DNA of 11,299 bases from Candidatus Gastranaerophilales bacterium (GCA_028694275.1 JAQUTS010000042.1:1-11299), one strand, 5' to 3'; counted from the first letter of the stretch, positions 1 through 7,584 are shown. The notes: generated from the sequence alone by a model not told the origin. Numbers and translations are program-made.

Positions 1-2144
1 TTATCATCGGGATTCAAGTAAGCATTGAGTCTTGATGTAAAATATTCTTCTTGGCTCATTCCCTTGGCTGATTCATCAATATTATAGTTTTCAAGAATCG
101 CAATAGAAACTTCTGTCAAATACTGAGCAACATCATCTGAAAACAAATTGTTATTGGTTTTGTTCACATTTGCCAGCAAGAAGTCTTTCATTTGATAAGC
201 AAGAGAATTTTCATCTTCAGAATTTTTCATTTGACGAAGTTCAAGAGCCCCTTTGTACTCAACATTTTGGAGCTGCGAACCAAAATCATACTTATCAGGA
301 TTGAAAAGATAGTCATCTATTATTCCTTCTTTGCTTGTGCCGCAAGCACTTTGCATTCCGCCTGCAGAAATGGCATCTTTAATGAATGATTCTACCGAAA
401 CACTCATAGGAGTATCTATAAGAAAATTTCCGTCATCTTTTTGATATTGCAAAATGGAATTTTGTACAGCATCAGCCATTTCAAATACTTTTGTACGAGT
501 GACCGGTGAATGAACCCAACAAGAGCAATTAGGCCCATGGCTACTTAAATAGGCGTTTTTAACAGAATCACGAATATAATTGATATCTACCACTTGAAAA
601 CTAGCCTGTTTGGATGCCAAATAAGCTTTATCAACAGATTTGGTTGTGACTTCAGGGATTTCTTTTGTTACTTCTTTGACTTCTTTTTTTATAGAAGAAC
701 TTGAAATACCGCCTGCCTCTTCATCAGAAACCAATGCATTAGCAACAGATTGAACATATTCAAATTTCTTTTCATTAATCATAGTTGCAAGTAAGTCATT
801 CCAAAGCTTATCTACCAAATTGGTCTTATTTATGATAGATGGGTCATTATTGATAAGAGTTTCAACTTCTTCTTTAGACTTGCAATTAATAGTGAGAAGC
901 TGAGCATAAGTAAAATCTACAACTTCATCATCAACTATAGCTTTTGAACCATCTTTCATTGTGACAAAATCAGGCATTAGCTCTGCAACTTGATCTCTTG
1001 TTGTATACAACTTACCTGATTTTTTTGAGAAATTAAGCATATCCGTATATGTGATTGTATCCATATCCAAGGTATATGACTGATATGACAAATCTCCCAT
1101 CATTATGGCAAAAGTTTCACGAGTTGTATCAGATGATTTTGTTTTTTCTTCAAAATCTTTCAACGTAGCCTCAAGTTTATCGTATGCTGCACTGTCTACG
1201 CCTTCTTGTTTGATTTCATTAAGAGTCGCTTTGGCGATGGTGAGATAAGAAGAAAAATCAATATTAGCAACATCTTGTCCGACATCTTGCCAATCTTGGG
1301 TCATTTCTTCTATGACGTTTCTCAAGGCAGAAAAATTTGTCTCCAAATTATAAGAATGAGATACGACATTATTCAAAATTTCTTGTTGAGTTCCGTTCAA
1401 GTATGAAACATCTTCTGAAACTCCGTATTGAGTAAAGGCTTGCGGCAAAATTTCATCAGCAGAAATAAACTCACCTGAATTCATTTTGTAGCCGCCATTT
1501 GTCTCAGCTGTTTGATAGAAACTAAAAATTCTTTCCTCTATCTGGCTTTTAATAGAAGCAAGTATTTGAGCATCAACTCCATCTTCATCAGAAGCCTTTG
1601 TAGTGCTTACTTTTACTTCTCCGATACTTTCAATAATTGCATCAACTACTTTTGGAGATACAACGCCCAAAGAATTTATCATACCGACAAGATCAGCTTT
1701 ACCCTGACTATCAAGCTCAGAAGCATTGTAGGTATATTCAGATACAGAAGAAGTAACTACTGTTTTTTCTTCACCGACAGCACCAAAAACACTGTCATCA
1801 AGAGATTTTAAGGCTTGTTGTTTAGCTTCAAGTTCTGTTTGTATAGAAACAACTTGAGCATCGCTTACTGTAGCAGATTTTAAAACAGTCAAATCAGCGA
1901 TTAATTTATCTACATAACTTTGATAATAAGAGTTAACATCACCTGATGCAACAGAGCTCAATACTGAATCATAATCCAAAACCATTGAAGAATTAGAAAA
2001 GCCCTCAGAATTAACCCCATCTTTTCCCAAAGCGAAAAGTACGTCTTGTGACTCTGAGCCTTGAACAGAAGAGCTACCGTTTTGTAATGCTTCTGAAGAT
2101 TCAGATTTTAATCCGTAATTAAACAAATAATAAAAGTTAGACAT
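1..2144 (-). CDS. Large acidic protein of unknown function (3' end beyond window)
   Basis: An uninterrupted minus-strand frame runs from an ATG at 2144 to the window edge without a stop, giving 714 codons plus two bases, so the C-terminus is missing. I do not recognise a family. The protein is rich in Ser, Asp, Glu, Lys and Thr, poor in Arg, and has only four Cys (421, 540, 542, 601) and three His (263, 536, 545). In this reading it has no signal peptide and no membrane segment. Residues about 77-118 look like a helical, possibly coiled-coil stretch. A Lys/Glu/Val linker at about 484-500 separates a long N-terminal part from a C-terminal part that holds the cluster H536-x3-C540-x-C542-x2-H545. 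Asp is mostly GAT and Ser mostly TCT/TCA, a more U-ending usage than in the neighbouring genes. The start is uncertain: there is no good Shine-Dalgarno before 2144, and a GTG at 2153 is also possible. It could be a surface, structural or secreted protein, but that is a guess. Confidence 0.85.
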   Translation of the reverse strand, partial: MSNFYYLFNYGLKSESSEALQNGSSSVQGSESQDVLFALGKDGVNSEGFSNSSMVLDYDSVLSSVASGDVNSYYQSYVDKLIADLTVLKSATVSDAQVVSIQTELEAKQQALKSLDDSVFGAVGEEKTVVTSSVSEYTYNASELDSQGKADLVGMINSLGVVSPKVVDAIIESIGEVKVSTTKASDEDGVDAQILASIKSQIEERIFSFYQTAETNGGYKMNSGEFISADEILPQAFTQYGVSEDVSYLNGTQQEILNNVVSHSYNLETNFSALRNVIEEMTQDWQDVGQDVANIDFSSYLTIAKATLNEIKQEGVDSAAYDKLEATLKDFEEKTKSSDTTRETFAIMMGDLSYQSYTLDMDTITYTDMLNFSKKSGKLYTTRDQVAELMPDFVTMKDGSKAIVDDEVVDFTYAQLLTINCKSKEEVETLINNDPSIINKTNLVDKLWNDLLATMINEKKFEYVQSVANALVSDEEAGGISSSSIKKEVKEVTKEIPEVTTKSVDKAYLASKQASFQVVDINYIRDSVKNAYLSSHGPNCSCWVHSPVTRTKVFEMADAVQNSILQYQKDDGNFLIDTPMSVSVESFIKDAISAGGMQSACGTSKEGIIDDYLFNPDKYDFGSQLQNVEYKGALELRQMKNSEDENSLAYQMKDFLLANVNKTNNNLFSDDVAQYLTEVSIAILENYNIDESAKGMSQEEYFTSRLNAYLNPDD

Positions 2145-2161
2145 ACCAACCACTTTTTCAT
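2108..2161 (-). other. Out-of-frame hydrophobic mini-ORF over the start of the large unknown gene
   Basis: An ATG at 2161, about 7 bases after a TAGG sequence, opens a 17-codon frame ending in TAA at 2110-2108. It reads MKKWLVCLTFIICLITD. That is a positively charged start followed by a hydrophobic run, like the first half of a signal peptide. It overlaps the first codons of the large gene in a different frame. It has a better ribosome-binding context than the ATG at 2144. It may be a translated leader peptide, a relic of a signal peptide lost by a frameshift, or chance in AT-rich DNA. Confidence 0.25.
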
Positions 2162-2273
2162 TAGTTAACCTACACGTTTATTTTATCGACTTAACGACAC
2201 TTCAACTTTAGTGTTTTAGGCTTCAATGTTACAAAAGTTAATATTACTAATAAACAGGAAAAACAGCCAAAAA

Positions 2274-3638
2274 TCAATTATTCAAGCTATGTATCGGAGC
2301 GGGAATTCTGCCGCCTCTTGATACAAATGCGCTTGAATTGTATTGATTAATTTTCATAATTGGTGCCTCACCCAAAAGCCCACCAAATACAGCTCGCTCA
2401 CCGATAGTTTTACCCGGAACGGGGATAATTCTGACCGCAGTTGTTTTTTTGTTAATCATACCTATTGCCATCTCATCTGCTATCATAGCCGCAATAGTCT
2501 CAACAGAAGTATCACCAGGTATAGCTATCATATCAAGTCCTACAGAGCAAACTGATGTCATTGCTTCAAGTTTGTCAAAAGTCAAACACCCGCAGGCTGC
2601 AGCTTTTATCATATCAGCATCTTCTGACACAGGAATAAAAGCCCCTGATAAACCGCCCACATAAGAGCTTGCCATAATGCCGCCTTTTTTGACCGCATCA
2701 TTCAACATTGCCAAAGCAGCTGTAGTACCATGAGCACCTGCCATTTCAAGCCCCATAGCCTCAAAAATTCCTGCTACACTATCCCCCGGCGCCGGTGTAG
2801 GTGCCAAAGAAAGATCAATAACTCCAAACGGAATTTCCATTCTTTGCGCCAATTCTCTACCAATAAGCTCCCCTGATGAAGTAATTTTGAAAGCAATTCT
2901 TTTGATTTTTTCAGCCAATTGGCCAAAATCAGCATCCTTAGGCATAGATTCAAGAGCAGCTCTCACCACCCCAGGACCACTTACACCGATATTGAGCGCA
3001 CACTCAGGCTCTCCATATCCGCAAAAAGCACCTGCCATAAAAGGATTATCCCCTGGCACATTACAAAAAACGACCAGCTTGGCAGCCCCAAGACCGTCTT
3101 TATCCGCACTAAGATGCGCCGCTTGTTTAATGATTCCGCCCATTTTAAGCACAGCATCCATATTAATCCCTGCTTTTGATGAAGCCAAATTAACAGATGA
3201 ACACACTCTTTGAGTAACACTCAGAGCTTCTGGGATACTTTCAATAAGAGCACTGTCGCCTCTGGTACAGCCTTTTTCAACAAGTGCACCATATCCACCG
3301 ATAAAATCCACATCAACTTCATGCGCAGCTCTATCGAGTATTTTGGCAAGGTGAACATAATCAAACTCCCTGCAACCTTCTCCTATCGAAGAAATAGGGG
3401 TCACGGCAATTCTTTTATTGATAATCGGAATCGAATACTCAGCAGAAATTTCATCGGCATAAGCCTTGAGATTTTTGGCATATTTGATAATTTTGTTATA
3501 GATTTTGTCGCCTGTAACTTTGACATCTTCTGACACGCAATCACGAAGACTCAATGCCAAAGTGACCGTTCTTATATCAAGATGATGTACCTTTATCATC
3601 TCAATAGTTTCTAAAACCTGATTGAAGCCTGAATTCAA
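2274..3638 (-). CDS. UPF0210 / DUF711 family protein ('PFL family protein')
   Basis: This 454-residue protein matches the usual length of the UPF0210 (DUF711) family. Structural genomics work on a streptococcal member, as I recall it, showed a barrel resembling pyruvate-formate-lyase/ribonucleotide-reductase folds. No reaction is firmly established. Visible family blocks are the Gly-rich LSLAPTPAPGDSVAGIFEAMG stretch (about 276-296), GAHGTTAALAMLNDAVKKGG (301-320), ASSYVGGLSGAFIPVSED (323-340) and the C-terminal SRGGRIPAPIHSL (440-452). It is cytoplasmic, with no signal peptide or membrane segment. The start is a TTG at 3638-3636, chosen because AAGGGG lies 6 bases upstream. That Shine-Dalgarno abuts the stop of the upstream ACT-domain gene, with only 12 bases between the two genes, so the pair is one operon and probably co-translated. 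Because ACT domains usually sense amino acids, the pair may form an amino-acid-responsive module; that role is inference. Confidence 0.9.
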   Translation of the reverse strand: MNSGFNQVLETIEMIKVHHLDIRTVTLALSLRDCVSEDVKVTGDKIYNKIIKYAKNLKAYADEISAEYSIPIINKRIAVTPISSIGEGCREFDYVHLAKILDRAAHEVDVDFIGGYGALVEKGCTRGDSALIESIPEALSVTQRVCSSVNLASSKAGINMDAVLKMGGIIKQAAHLSADKDGLGAAKLVVFCNVPGDNPFMAGAFCGYGEPECALNIGVSGPGVVRAALESMPKDADFGQLAEKIKRIAFKITSSGELIGRELAQRMEIPFGVIDLSLAPTPAPGDSVAGIFEAMGLEMAGAHGTTAALAMLNDAVKKGGIMASSYVGGLSGAFIPVSEDADMIKAAACGCLTFDKLEAMTSVCSVGLDMIAIPGDTSVETIAAMIADEMAIGMINKKTTAVRIIPVPGKTIGERAVFGGLLGEAPIMKINQYNSSAFVSRGGRIPAPIHSLNN

Positions 3639-3644
3639 CTTATT

Positions 3645-3650
3645 CCCCTT
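3645..3650 (-). promoter_or_regulatory. Ribosome-binding site fixing a TTG start (UPF0210 gene)
   Basis: AAGGGG, read on the minus strand, ends 6 bases before the TTG at 3638. No ATG or GTG stands at this distance in the frame, so this site decides the TTG start. It directly abuts the TAA stop of the upstream ACT-domain gene. Confidence 0.75.
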
Positions 3651-3929
3651 TTAAATCGTGTGCATTTTATCAAAAATAGCTTTTCTTTGGACCCAAACTT
3701 CCATTTTAAGTTCTTCGCCTGCTTTTAAAAGCTGATCTTTTACTTCCTGAAAAGTATACTCGGATTTGGACAAATCTCCCATAACAAACATTACAAAATG
3801 ATCTTGCATGATTGTTTGTTTTATATCTTCAATATTGACGGAATAATCCGCCAAAACATTCGCAAACTTGGCTACGATACCGACTTTATCCTCACCTGAT
3901 ACGGTTATAATCATTTTTGATTCTTTCAT
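3651..3929 (-). CDS. ACT-domain protein, UPF0237 family
   Basis: A 92-residue protein made of a single ACT domain. The typical opening beta strand and loop, MIITVSGEDKVGIVAKFANVL (about 6-26), carries the Asp/Gly-rich ligand-loop signature of ACT domains. It is followed by YSVNIEDIKQTIMQDHFVMFV (29-49) and a helix plus strand to the end. Family relatives (UPF0237) resemble the glycine-cleavage regulator GcvR and are often encoded next to UPF0210 proteins, as here. The start at 3929 has AAGGA 8 bases upstream. A Met at residue 6 would give the more common family start but has no comparable Shine-Dalgarno. The gene lies 12 bases upstream of the UPF0210 gene and is first in the operon. Its ligand is unknown; an amino acid, perhaps glycine, is inferred from the family only. 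Confidence 0.9.
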   Translation of the reverse strand: MKESKMIITVSGEDKVGIVAKFANVLADYSVNIEDIKQTIMQDHFVMFVMGDLSKSEYTFQEVKDQLLKAGEELKMEVWVQRKAIFDKMHTI

Positions 3930-3960
3930 TCATCCAATCCTTATAAGTAAGCCAACCATA

Positions 3961-3989
3961 ATAATACCTGAGTCTCTTATAGTTTGCAA
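3961..3989 (-). promoter_or_regulatory. Candidate promoter of the ACT/UPF0210 operon
   Basis: Read on the minus strand, a TTGCAA (3989-3984) is separated by 17 bases from TATTAT (3966-3961). This would start transcription near 3954, leaving a leader of about 25 bases that contains the AAGGA ribosome-binding site. The -35 matches the consensus at four of six positions and the -10 at five of six. In AT-rich DNA such matches are common. Confidence 0.45.
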
Positions 3990-4018
3990 AGTTTTTGACA
4001 TCAGATTTAATATTTTGT

Positions 4019-4047
4019 TTTAATATTTTGATATTATCTACTATAAT
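4019..4047 (+). promoter_or_regulatory. Candidate promoter of rsmB
   Basis: A perfect TATAAT at 4042-4047 lies about 60 bases before the rsmB start. The best-spaced -35 is a weak TTTAAT at 4019-4024 (17-base spacer). A second arrangement, TTGATA (4028-4033) with TATAAC (4050-4055), is about as good. A TTGACA at 3995-4000 is perfect but too far from either -10. The region is very AT-rich, so the exact promoter is uncertain. Confidence 0.35.
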
Positions 4048-4108
4048 GTTATAACTATAAAAACATCAAAAAAAAGATCAGGGTTAACAGACAATCCAAA
4101 AGGACAAA

Positions 4109-5389
4109 ATGGACGCAAGAGAAGCAGCCCTAAAAGCGCTTATAGAAATTTCATACAACAAAGAGTTTGAAAAAGTTTTCGATTTATACGGAAGTAAAGC
4201 CACATACAAGGCTGATTTTGGGCATCTTGTAAACGGCGTTATCAGAAACATAACTTATCTTGATTACTTCATCGAAAAAATCTCTCAAAGAAAACCGAAA
4301 TTTTTGCAAAACGAAATCAGAAACATTCTTCGTCTTGGACTTTTTGAGCTTGAATTCACCGACACACCCGAATATGCAGTTGTAAACAGTTATGTAGAAC
4401 TTGCAAAAGAAGACAATCCCAAATCAGTTTCATTGGTTAATGCTGTTTTTCGTAATTTTCTTCGTCAAAAAGATGAAATAAAACTTCCTGCAAACTTCCT
4501 TGATTATTTGGCTACAAAATACTCTCACCCCAAATGGATGATAAAACGATGGGTTCTGCATTACGGAAAAGACGAAATAGAAAACATTTTAAGATTCAAC
4601 AACTCACCTTATGGTCTTTGGATAAGAGTTAACACTATAAAAATAAAAGTAAATGATTTTTTGGCAATTTTGGTAAAAGAAGGAATTGCCTTTGAGCAAA
4701 ATATCATCGTACCCGAATGTATCAAAATCGAGCATAAAGGCTCTGTTGAAAATCTCATCGGCTACGAAGAAGGCTACTGGATGGTACAAGGGGTTGCATC
4801 GTCTTTGGTATCAAATATTTTGGGAGCGGAAGATGATGATGTGGTTCTTGATGTTTGCGCTGCACCCGGCGGAAAAACAGCCCATACGGCTGCAATGATG
4901 AACAACACAGGGCGCATTCTTGCTCTTGACTCAAACAAAAAACGACTCGAACGACTGGAAGAAAATCTTGTTCGATTGGGGATCGAAAACACCTCATACG
5001 TGGCCAAAGATGCTACAAAAATCTCCTTTAATGAAAATTTTGACAAAATTCTGGTCGACGCACCTTGCTCCAATACAGGTATTTTCAGTAAAAAACCTGA
5101 TGCAAAATGGAAAAAAACAATCGAAGACATAGAAGAACTCTCCCGTCTCCAGTACGAAATATTAGACAATGTATCCAAATATCTCAAACCTAACGGAACT
5201 CTCGTATACAGCACATGCAGCATAGAACTCGAAGAAAATATTCTCGTTGTGCACAAATTTCTCCAAAACAACAAGGACTTTGTATTAGACCCGTTTGATA
5301 TCCCATACGAAACAGAAGGTACGCTGCAAATCATTCCTTATGAGTTTGAGATGGAAGGATTCTTCATCGCCAAATTCAAAAGAATTTAA
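4109..5389 (+). CDS. rsmB: 16S rRNA (cytosine(967)-C(5))-methyltransferase RsmB
   Basis: RsmB uses S-adenosylmethionine to methylate C5 of cytosine 967 in 16S rRNA. At 426 residues the protein matches the usual length (about 430 in E. coli). The N-terminal part (about 1-125) is the NusB-like RNA-binding domain. The catalytic domain follows, with SAM motif I LDVCAAPGGKT (247-257), motif IV VDAPCSNTG (316-324) and motif VI VYSTCSIELEEN (366-377). The two Cys needed in this enzyme class are present: C320 (motif IV, product release) and C370 (motif VI, nucleophile). The C-terminal EGFFIAKF is typical of the family. The ATG has AGGA 4 bases upstream. The gene stands alone after a divergent intergenic region and is followed by a weak terminator-like hairpin, so it may be monocistronic. 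No sign of damage. Confidence 0.96.
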   Translation: MDAREAALKALIEISYNKEFEKVFDLYGSKATYKADFGHLVNGVIRNITYLDYFIEKISQRKPKFLQNEIRNILRLGLFELEFTDTPEYAVVNSYVELAKEDNPKSVSLVNAVFRNFLRQKDEIKLPANFLDYLATKYSHPKWMIKRWVLHYGKDEIENILRFNNSPYGLWIRVNTIKIKVNDFLAILVKEGIAFEQNIIVPECIKIEHKGSVENLIGYEEGYWMVQGVASSLVSNILGAEDDDVVLDVCAAPGGKTAHTAAMMNNTGRILALDSNKKRLERLEENLVRLGIENTSYVAKDATKISFNENFDKILVDAPCSNTGIFSKKPDAKWKKTIEDIEELSRLQYEILDNVSKYLKPNGTLVYSTCSIELEENILVVHKFLQNNKDFVLDPFDIPYETEGTLQIIPYEFEMEGFFIAKFKRI

Positions 5390-5402
5390 TATAAATTCTG
5401 CC

Positions 5403-5447
5403 TCTTTGTAAAATAATTCTTCAAAATTTTCAAAGAAAGCATTTTTT
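5403..5447 (+). terminator. Weak terminator-like hairpin after rsmB
   Basis: TCTTTG (5403-5408) pairs with CAAAGA (5431-5436). After a one-base T bulge, AAAAT (5410-5414) pairs with ATTTT (5426-5430), giving an 11-bp stem with an 11-base loop. Six T residues follow at 5442-5447, but five bases separate them from the stem and the stem is AU-rich. It is at best a weak intrinsic terminator. Confidence 0.35.
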
Positions 5448-5453
5448 ATGTAA

Positions 5454-5459
5454 GATAAT
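5454..5459 (+). promoter_or_regulatory. Possible -10 element for the flavoprotein gene
   Basis: GATAAT (five of six consensus positions) lies 28 bases before the start codon, right after the hairpin that follows rsmB. No convincing -35 is present at 16-18 bases. Read-through from rsmB remains possible. Confidence 0.25.
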
Positions 5460-5474
5460 AGTGTGACATTTTTT

Positions 5475-5479
5475 AGGAG
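5475..5479 (+). promoter_or_regulatory. Ribosome-binding site fixing a TTG start (flavoprotein gene)
   Basis: AGGAG lies 8 bases before the TTG at 5488. The frame from this TTG begins directly with the Rossmann strand of the FAD domain, so this site decides the TTG start. Confidence 0.75.
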
Positions 5480-5487
5480 AGATAGAT

Positions 5488-6864
5488 TTGTATAACGTTG
5501 CGATTATCGGTGCTGGGCCTGCGGGGATTTTTTCAGCTTTAGAAATAATGAAACTTAAACCCGAATGGAAAGTTTTGATTGTTGAAAAAGGCAGCAAAAT
5601 CGAAAAACGCCAATGTATGATAAGAAACGGTGCAAAAGCTTGCCCTCCTTGCAAAAAATGCGGGCTTCTTTGCGGTTGGGGAGGCGCAGGAGCTTTTTCT
5701 GACGGAAAACTTACCCTGACACCTGATGTCGGCGGAAATCTTCTGGATTATATGCCAAGACAAGATGTTGAATCTCTTATTAAGTATACAGATGATATTT
5801 ATCTAAAATTCGGTGCCACAGAAGAAGTTCACGGGACGGATACGGAAGAATTTGCCAAAATCGCACGTCAAGCAACTTTAGCAGAATTAAAACTCGTCCA
5901 TTCACCTGTTCGCCACCTTGGAACAGAGCGCAGCTTGGATGTATTAAAATCAATGCAGGATTTTTTGATGGAAAAAGTCGAAATCCTAAATAATGAAGTA
6001 GCAAAAAATCTAATCATCGAAAATGATGAAATCAAAGGATTTGTAACCGATAAAGGCAATACATATCACGCAGAATATGTAATCATAGCCCCCGGCCGTG
6101 AAGGAGCGGACTGGTTATCAAAAGAGTTGGCTCACACAAATGTAGAACTCGTCAACAATGCAGTCGATGTAGGAGTCAGAGTCGAATTGCCTGCCCCGAT
6201 TATGGAAAGCATCACAGACAAACTTTATGAATCAAAACTTATCTACCACGCACCAAGCTTTGGCGATGAAGTAAGAACATTCTGTATGAATCCAAACGGA
6301 GAAGTTGTTTGCGAAAACTATAACGGAATCGCGACAGTGAACGGACACAGCTACGCCAATAAAAAAACCGCCAATACAAACTTTGCATTGTTGGTAAGCA
6401 AAAGATTTACAGAACCGTTCAAAGAACCAATCCAATACGGCCAACACGTTGCAAGGCTGGCAAATATGCTCGCAGGTGGTGTTTTGGTTCAAAGACTCGG
6501 CGATTTGCTTGATGGAAGACGCTCTACCCACGAATCAATCAAAAACAGTATTCTCACACCGACCCTACAATCAGCTACTCCCGGCGATTTGAGTTTGGTG
6601 CTTCCATACAGACATTTGACAAGTATCGTTGAAATGCTTTATGCCCTTGATAAAATTGCTCCGGGCGTTGCATCAAGATACACACTTTTATACGGGGTAG
6701 AAGTCAAATTCTACTCATCAAGAGTCAAAGTCACAGAAGAACTCGAAACAGAAGGCGTCAAAAACCTCTTCACAATCGGTGATGGCGCAGGTGTAACAAG
6801 AGGCCTGCTACAAGCTTCAGCGTCAGGTGTTTTGGCAGCAAGAGCCATCGCAAAAAGAAGCTGA
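5488..6864 (+). CDS. FAD-dependent dehydrogenase, COG2509-type
   Basis: A 458-residue flavoprotein of a widespread but biochemically undefined family (NAD(P)/FAD-dependent oxidoreductases of the COG2509 type). The N-terminal dinucleotide-binding fold is clear: VAIIGAGPAGIFSALE (4-19) has the GxGxxG motif and ends near E33 (IVEKG), which should bind the FAD ribose. A Cys cluster follows, C43, C52, C55, C58 and C62, with CxxCxxC spacing, leading into GWGGAGAFSDGKL (63-75), a family signature. The middle (about 85-300) is the substrate or cap region, including FCMNPNGEVVCENYNG (265-280). The C-terminal TIGDGAGVTRGLLQASASG (429-447) closes the FAD site. No signal peptide or membrane segment, so it is cytoplasmic. 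The Cys cluster could hold a metal or iron-sulfur centre, which is inference. The substrate is unknown. The gene faces rsmG tail to tail. Confidence 0.88.
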   Translation: MYNVAIIGAGPAGIFSALEIMKLKPEWKVLIVEKGSKIEKRQCMIRNGAKACPPCKKCGLLCGWGGAGAFSDGKLTLTPDVGGNLLDYMPRQDVESLIKYTDDIYLKFGATEEVHGTDTEEFAKIARQATLAELKLVHSPVRHLGTERSLDVLKSMQDFLMEKVEILNNEVAKNLIIENDEIKGFVTDKGNTYHAEYVIIAPGREGADWLSKELAHTNVELVNNAVDVGVRVELPAPIMESITDKLYESKLIYHAPSFGDEVRTFCMNPNGEVVCENYNGIATVNGHSYANKKTANTNFALLVSKRFTEPFKEPIQYGQHVARLANMLAGGVLVQRLGDLLDGRRSTHESIKNSILTPTLQSATPGDLSLVLPYRHLTSIVEMLYALDKIAPGVASRYTLLYGVEVKFYSSRVKVTEELETEGVKNLFTIGDGAGVTRGLLQASASGVLAARAIAKRS

Positions 6865-6892
6865 ATCACAAAGACTTAATCACAGAGGACTT
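6864..6892. repeat. Tandem near-duplication across a convergent gene junction
   Basis: AATCACAAAGACTT (6864-6877) is followed immediately by AATCACAGAGGACTT (6878-6892). The copies differ by one A/G change and one inserted G. The first copy begins at the last base of the flavoprotein stop, and the second contains the rsmG stop (6882-6880). It looks like a small slippage duplication between the two 3' ends. Confidence 0.6.
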
Positions 6893-7584
6893 TTCTTCGG
6901 CAATCCTGCTTTGCGCGGGTATTTTGGTGATGTTTTATCAATCTTCTCAATAACAATGAGATTATGTTCTATCTCATCATCAAGTTTGTACTCAATAACT
7001 TCGGCCACAGAACCTCCAAGGATTTTTATGGCATTTTTGGCATCTTTTAGTTCATCGTGGGCAGTTTTAGCTTTGTAAGCAACAAAATACCCGCCAACTT
7101 TGACAAACGGAAGACAATATTCAACCAGAGTATTCAAAGATGCTACAGCTCTTGCTGTGACAAAATCAAAACTATTACGCAAATCCAAAGGCAAATCCTC
7201 CGCCCTTGAGTTCAACGCCTCAAAATGATTATCAATAGCAATTTTCGATGCGGCTTCGTTCAAAAAATTGACCTTTTTGCCGACAGAATCAACAGCAACA
7301 ACTTTTGCATTGGGATACAAAATAGCAAGAGGAATAACGGGGAACCCTCCACCTGAGCCCACATCCAAAAGTCTAAACTGTGAAGACATAACAGGCACAC
7401 GACCAAAAGCCATCGAATCAACAAAGTGTTTGGTCAAAATAGTCTTTTCATCCGCCTTGGCGATGAGATTTGTATGAGAATTAAACTCCACTAAAAAATT
7501 ATAAAACCCTTCAAATTGTTCCAACTCTTTGATTGAGAGAGTATAGCCAAATTGCCTTGCCTTAGTCGCTAAAAAATCCTTCAC
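6880..7584 (-). CDS. rsmG: 16S rRNA (guanine(527)-N(7))-methyltransferase RsmG
   Basis: RsmG (GidB) methylates N7 of G527 in the 530 loop of 16S rRNA using S-adenosylmethionine. The 234-residue protein is within the usual range (about 207 in E. coli, 239 in B. subtilis). The SAM-binding loop LLDVGSGGGFPVIPLAI (72-88) is followed by VVAVDSVGKKVNFLNEAA (95-112), NSRAED (125-130), FDFVTARAVASL (139-150) and the basic C-terminus PKYPRKAGLPKKSPL (220-234), all typical of the family. The GxP of the motif I region reads FPVIP where most members have FPGIP. The start is GTG at 7584-7582, which overlaps the TGA stop of the upstream ATPase-TPR gene (shared GTGA), with GAGG 8 bases upstream. It is therefore translationally coupled to that gene. 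It converges on the flavoprotein gene, with 15 bases between stops. Confidence 0.96.
   Translation of the reverse strand: MKDFLATKARQFGYTLSIKELEQFEGFYNFLVEFNSHTNLIAKADEKTILTKHFVDSMAFGRVPVMSSQFRLLDVGSGGGFPVIPLAILYPNAKVVAVDSVGKKVNFLNEAASKIAIDNHFEALNSRAEDLPLDLRNSFDFVTARAVASLNTLVEYCLPFVKVGGYFVAYKAKTAHDELKDAKNAIKILGGSVAEVIEYKLDDEIEHNLIVIEKIDKTSPKYPRKAGLPKKSPL

Noticed and set aside
192..1811. Three plus-strand open frames (65 to 99 residues) opposite the large unknown gene
   Set aside because: The minus-strand frame is open for over 2.1 kb, which is far more than chance in AT-rich DNA, and these short frames have no ribosome-binding sites or domains.
2197..2214. Short inverted repeat (ACACT/AGTGT, 8-base loop) upstream of the large unknown gene
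   Set aside because: Only five perfect base pairs in AT-rich DNA, with no T-tract in the direction of any gene end; chance is likely.
2887..3213. A 108-residue plus-strand open frame inside the UPF0210 gene
   Set aside because: Antisense shadow of a conserved gene, with no Shine-Dalgarno or recognisable domain.
4774..5334. A 186-residue open frame on the minus strand within rsmB
   Set aside because: It lies wholly antisense to a well-supported gene with all RsmB motifs, is rich in Ser and Arg as expected of an antisense shadow, and shows no domain.
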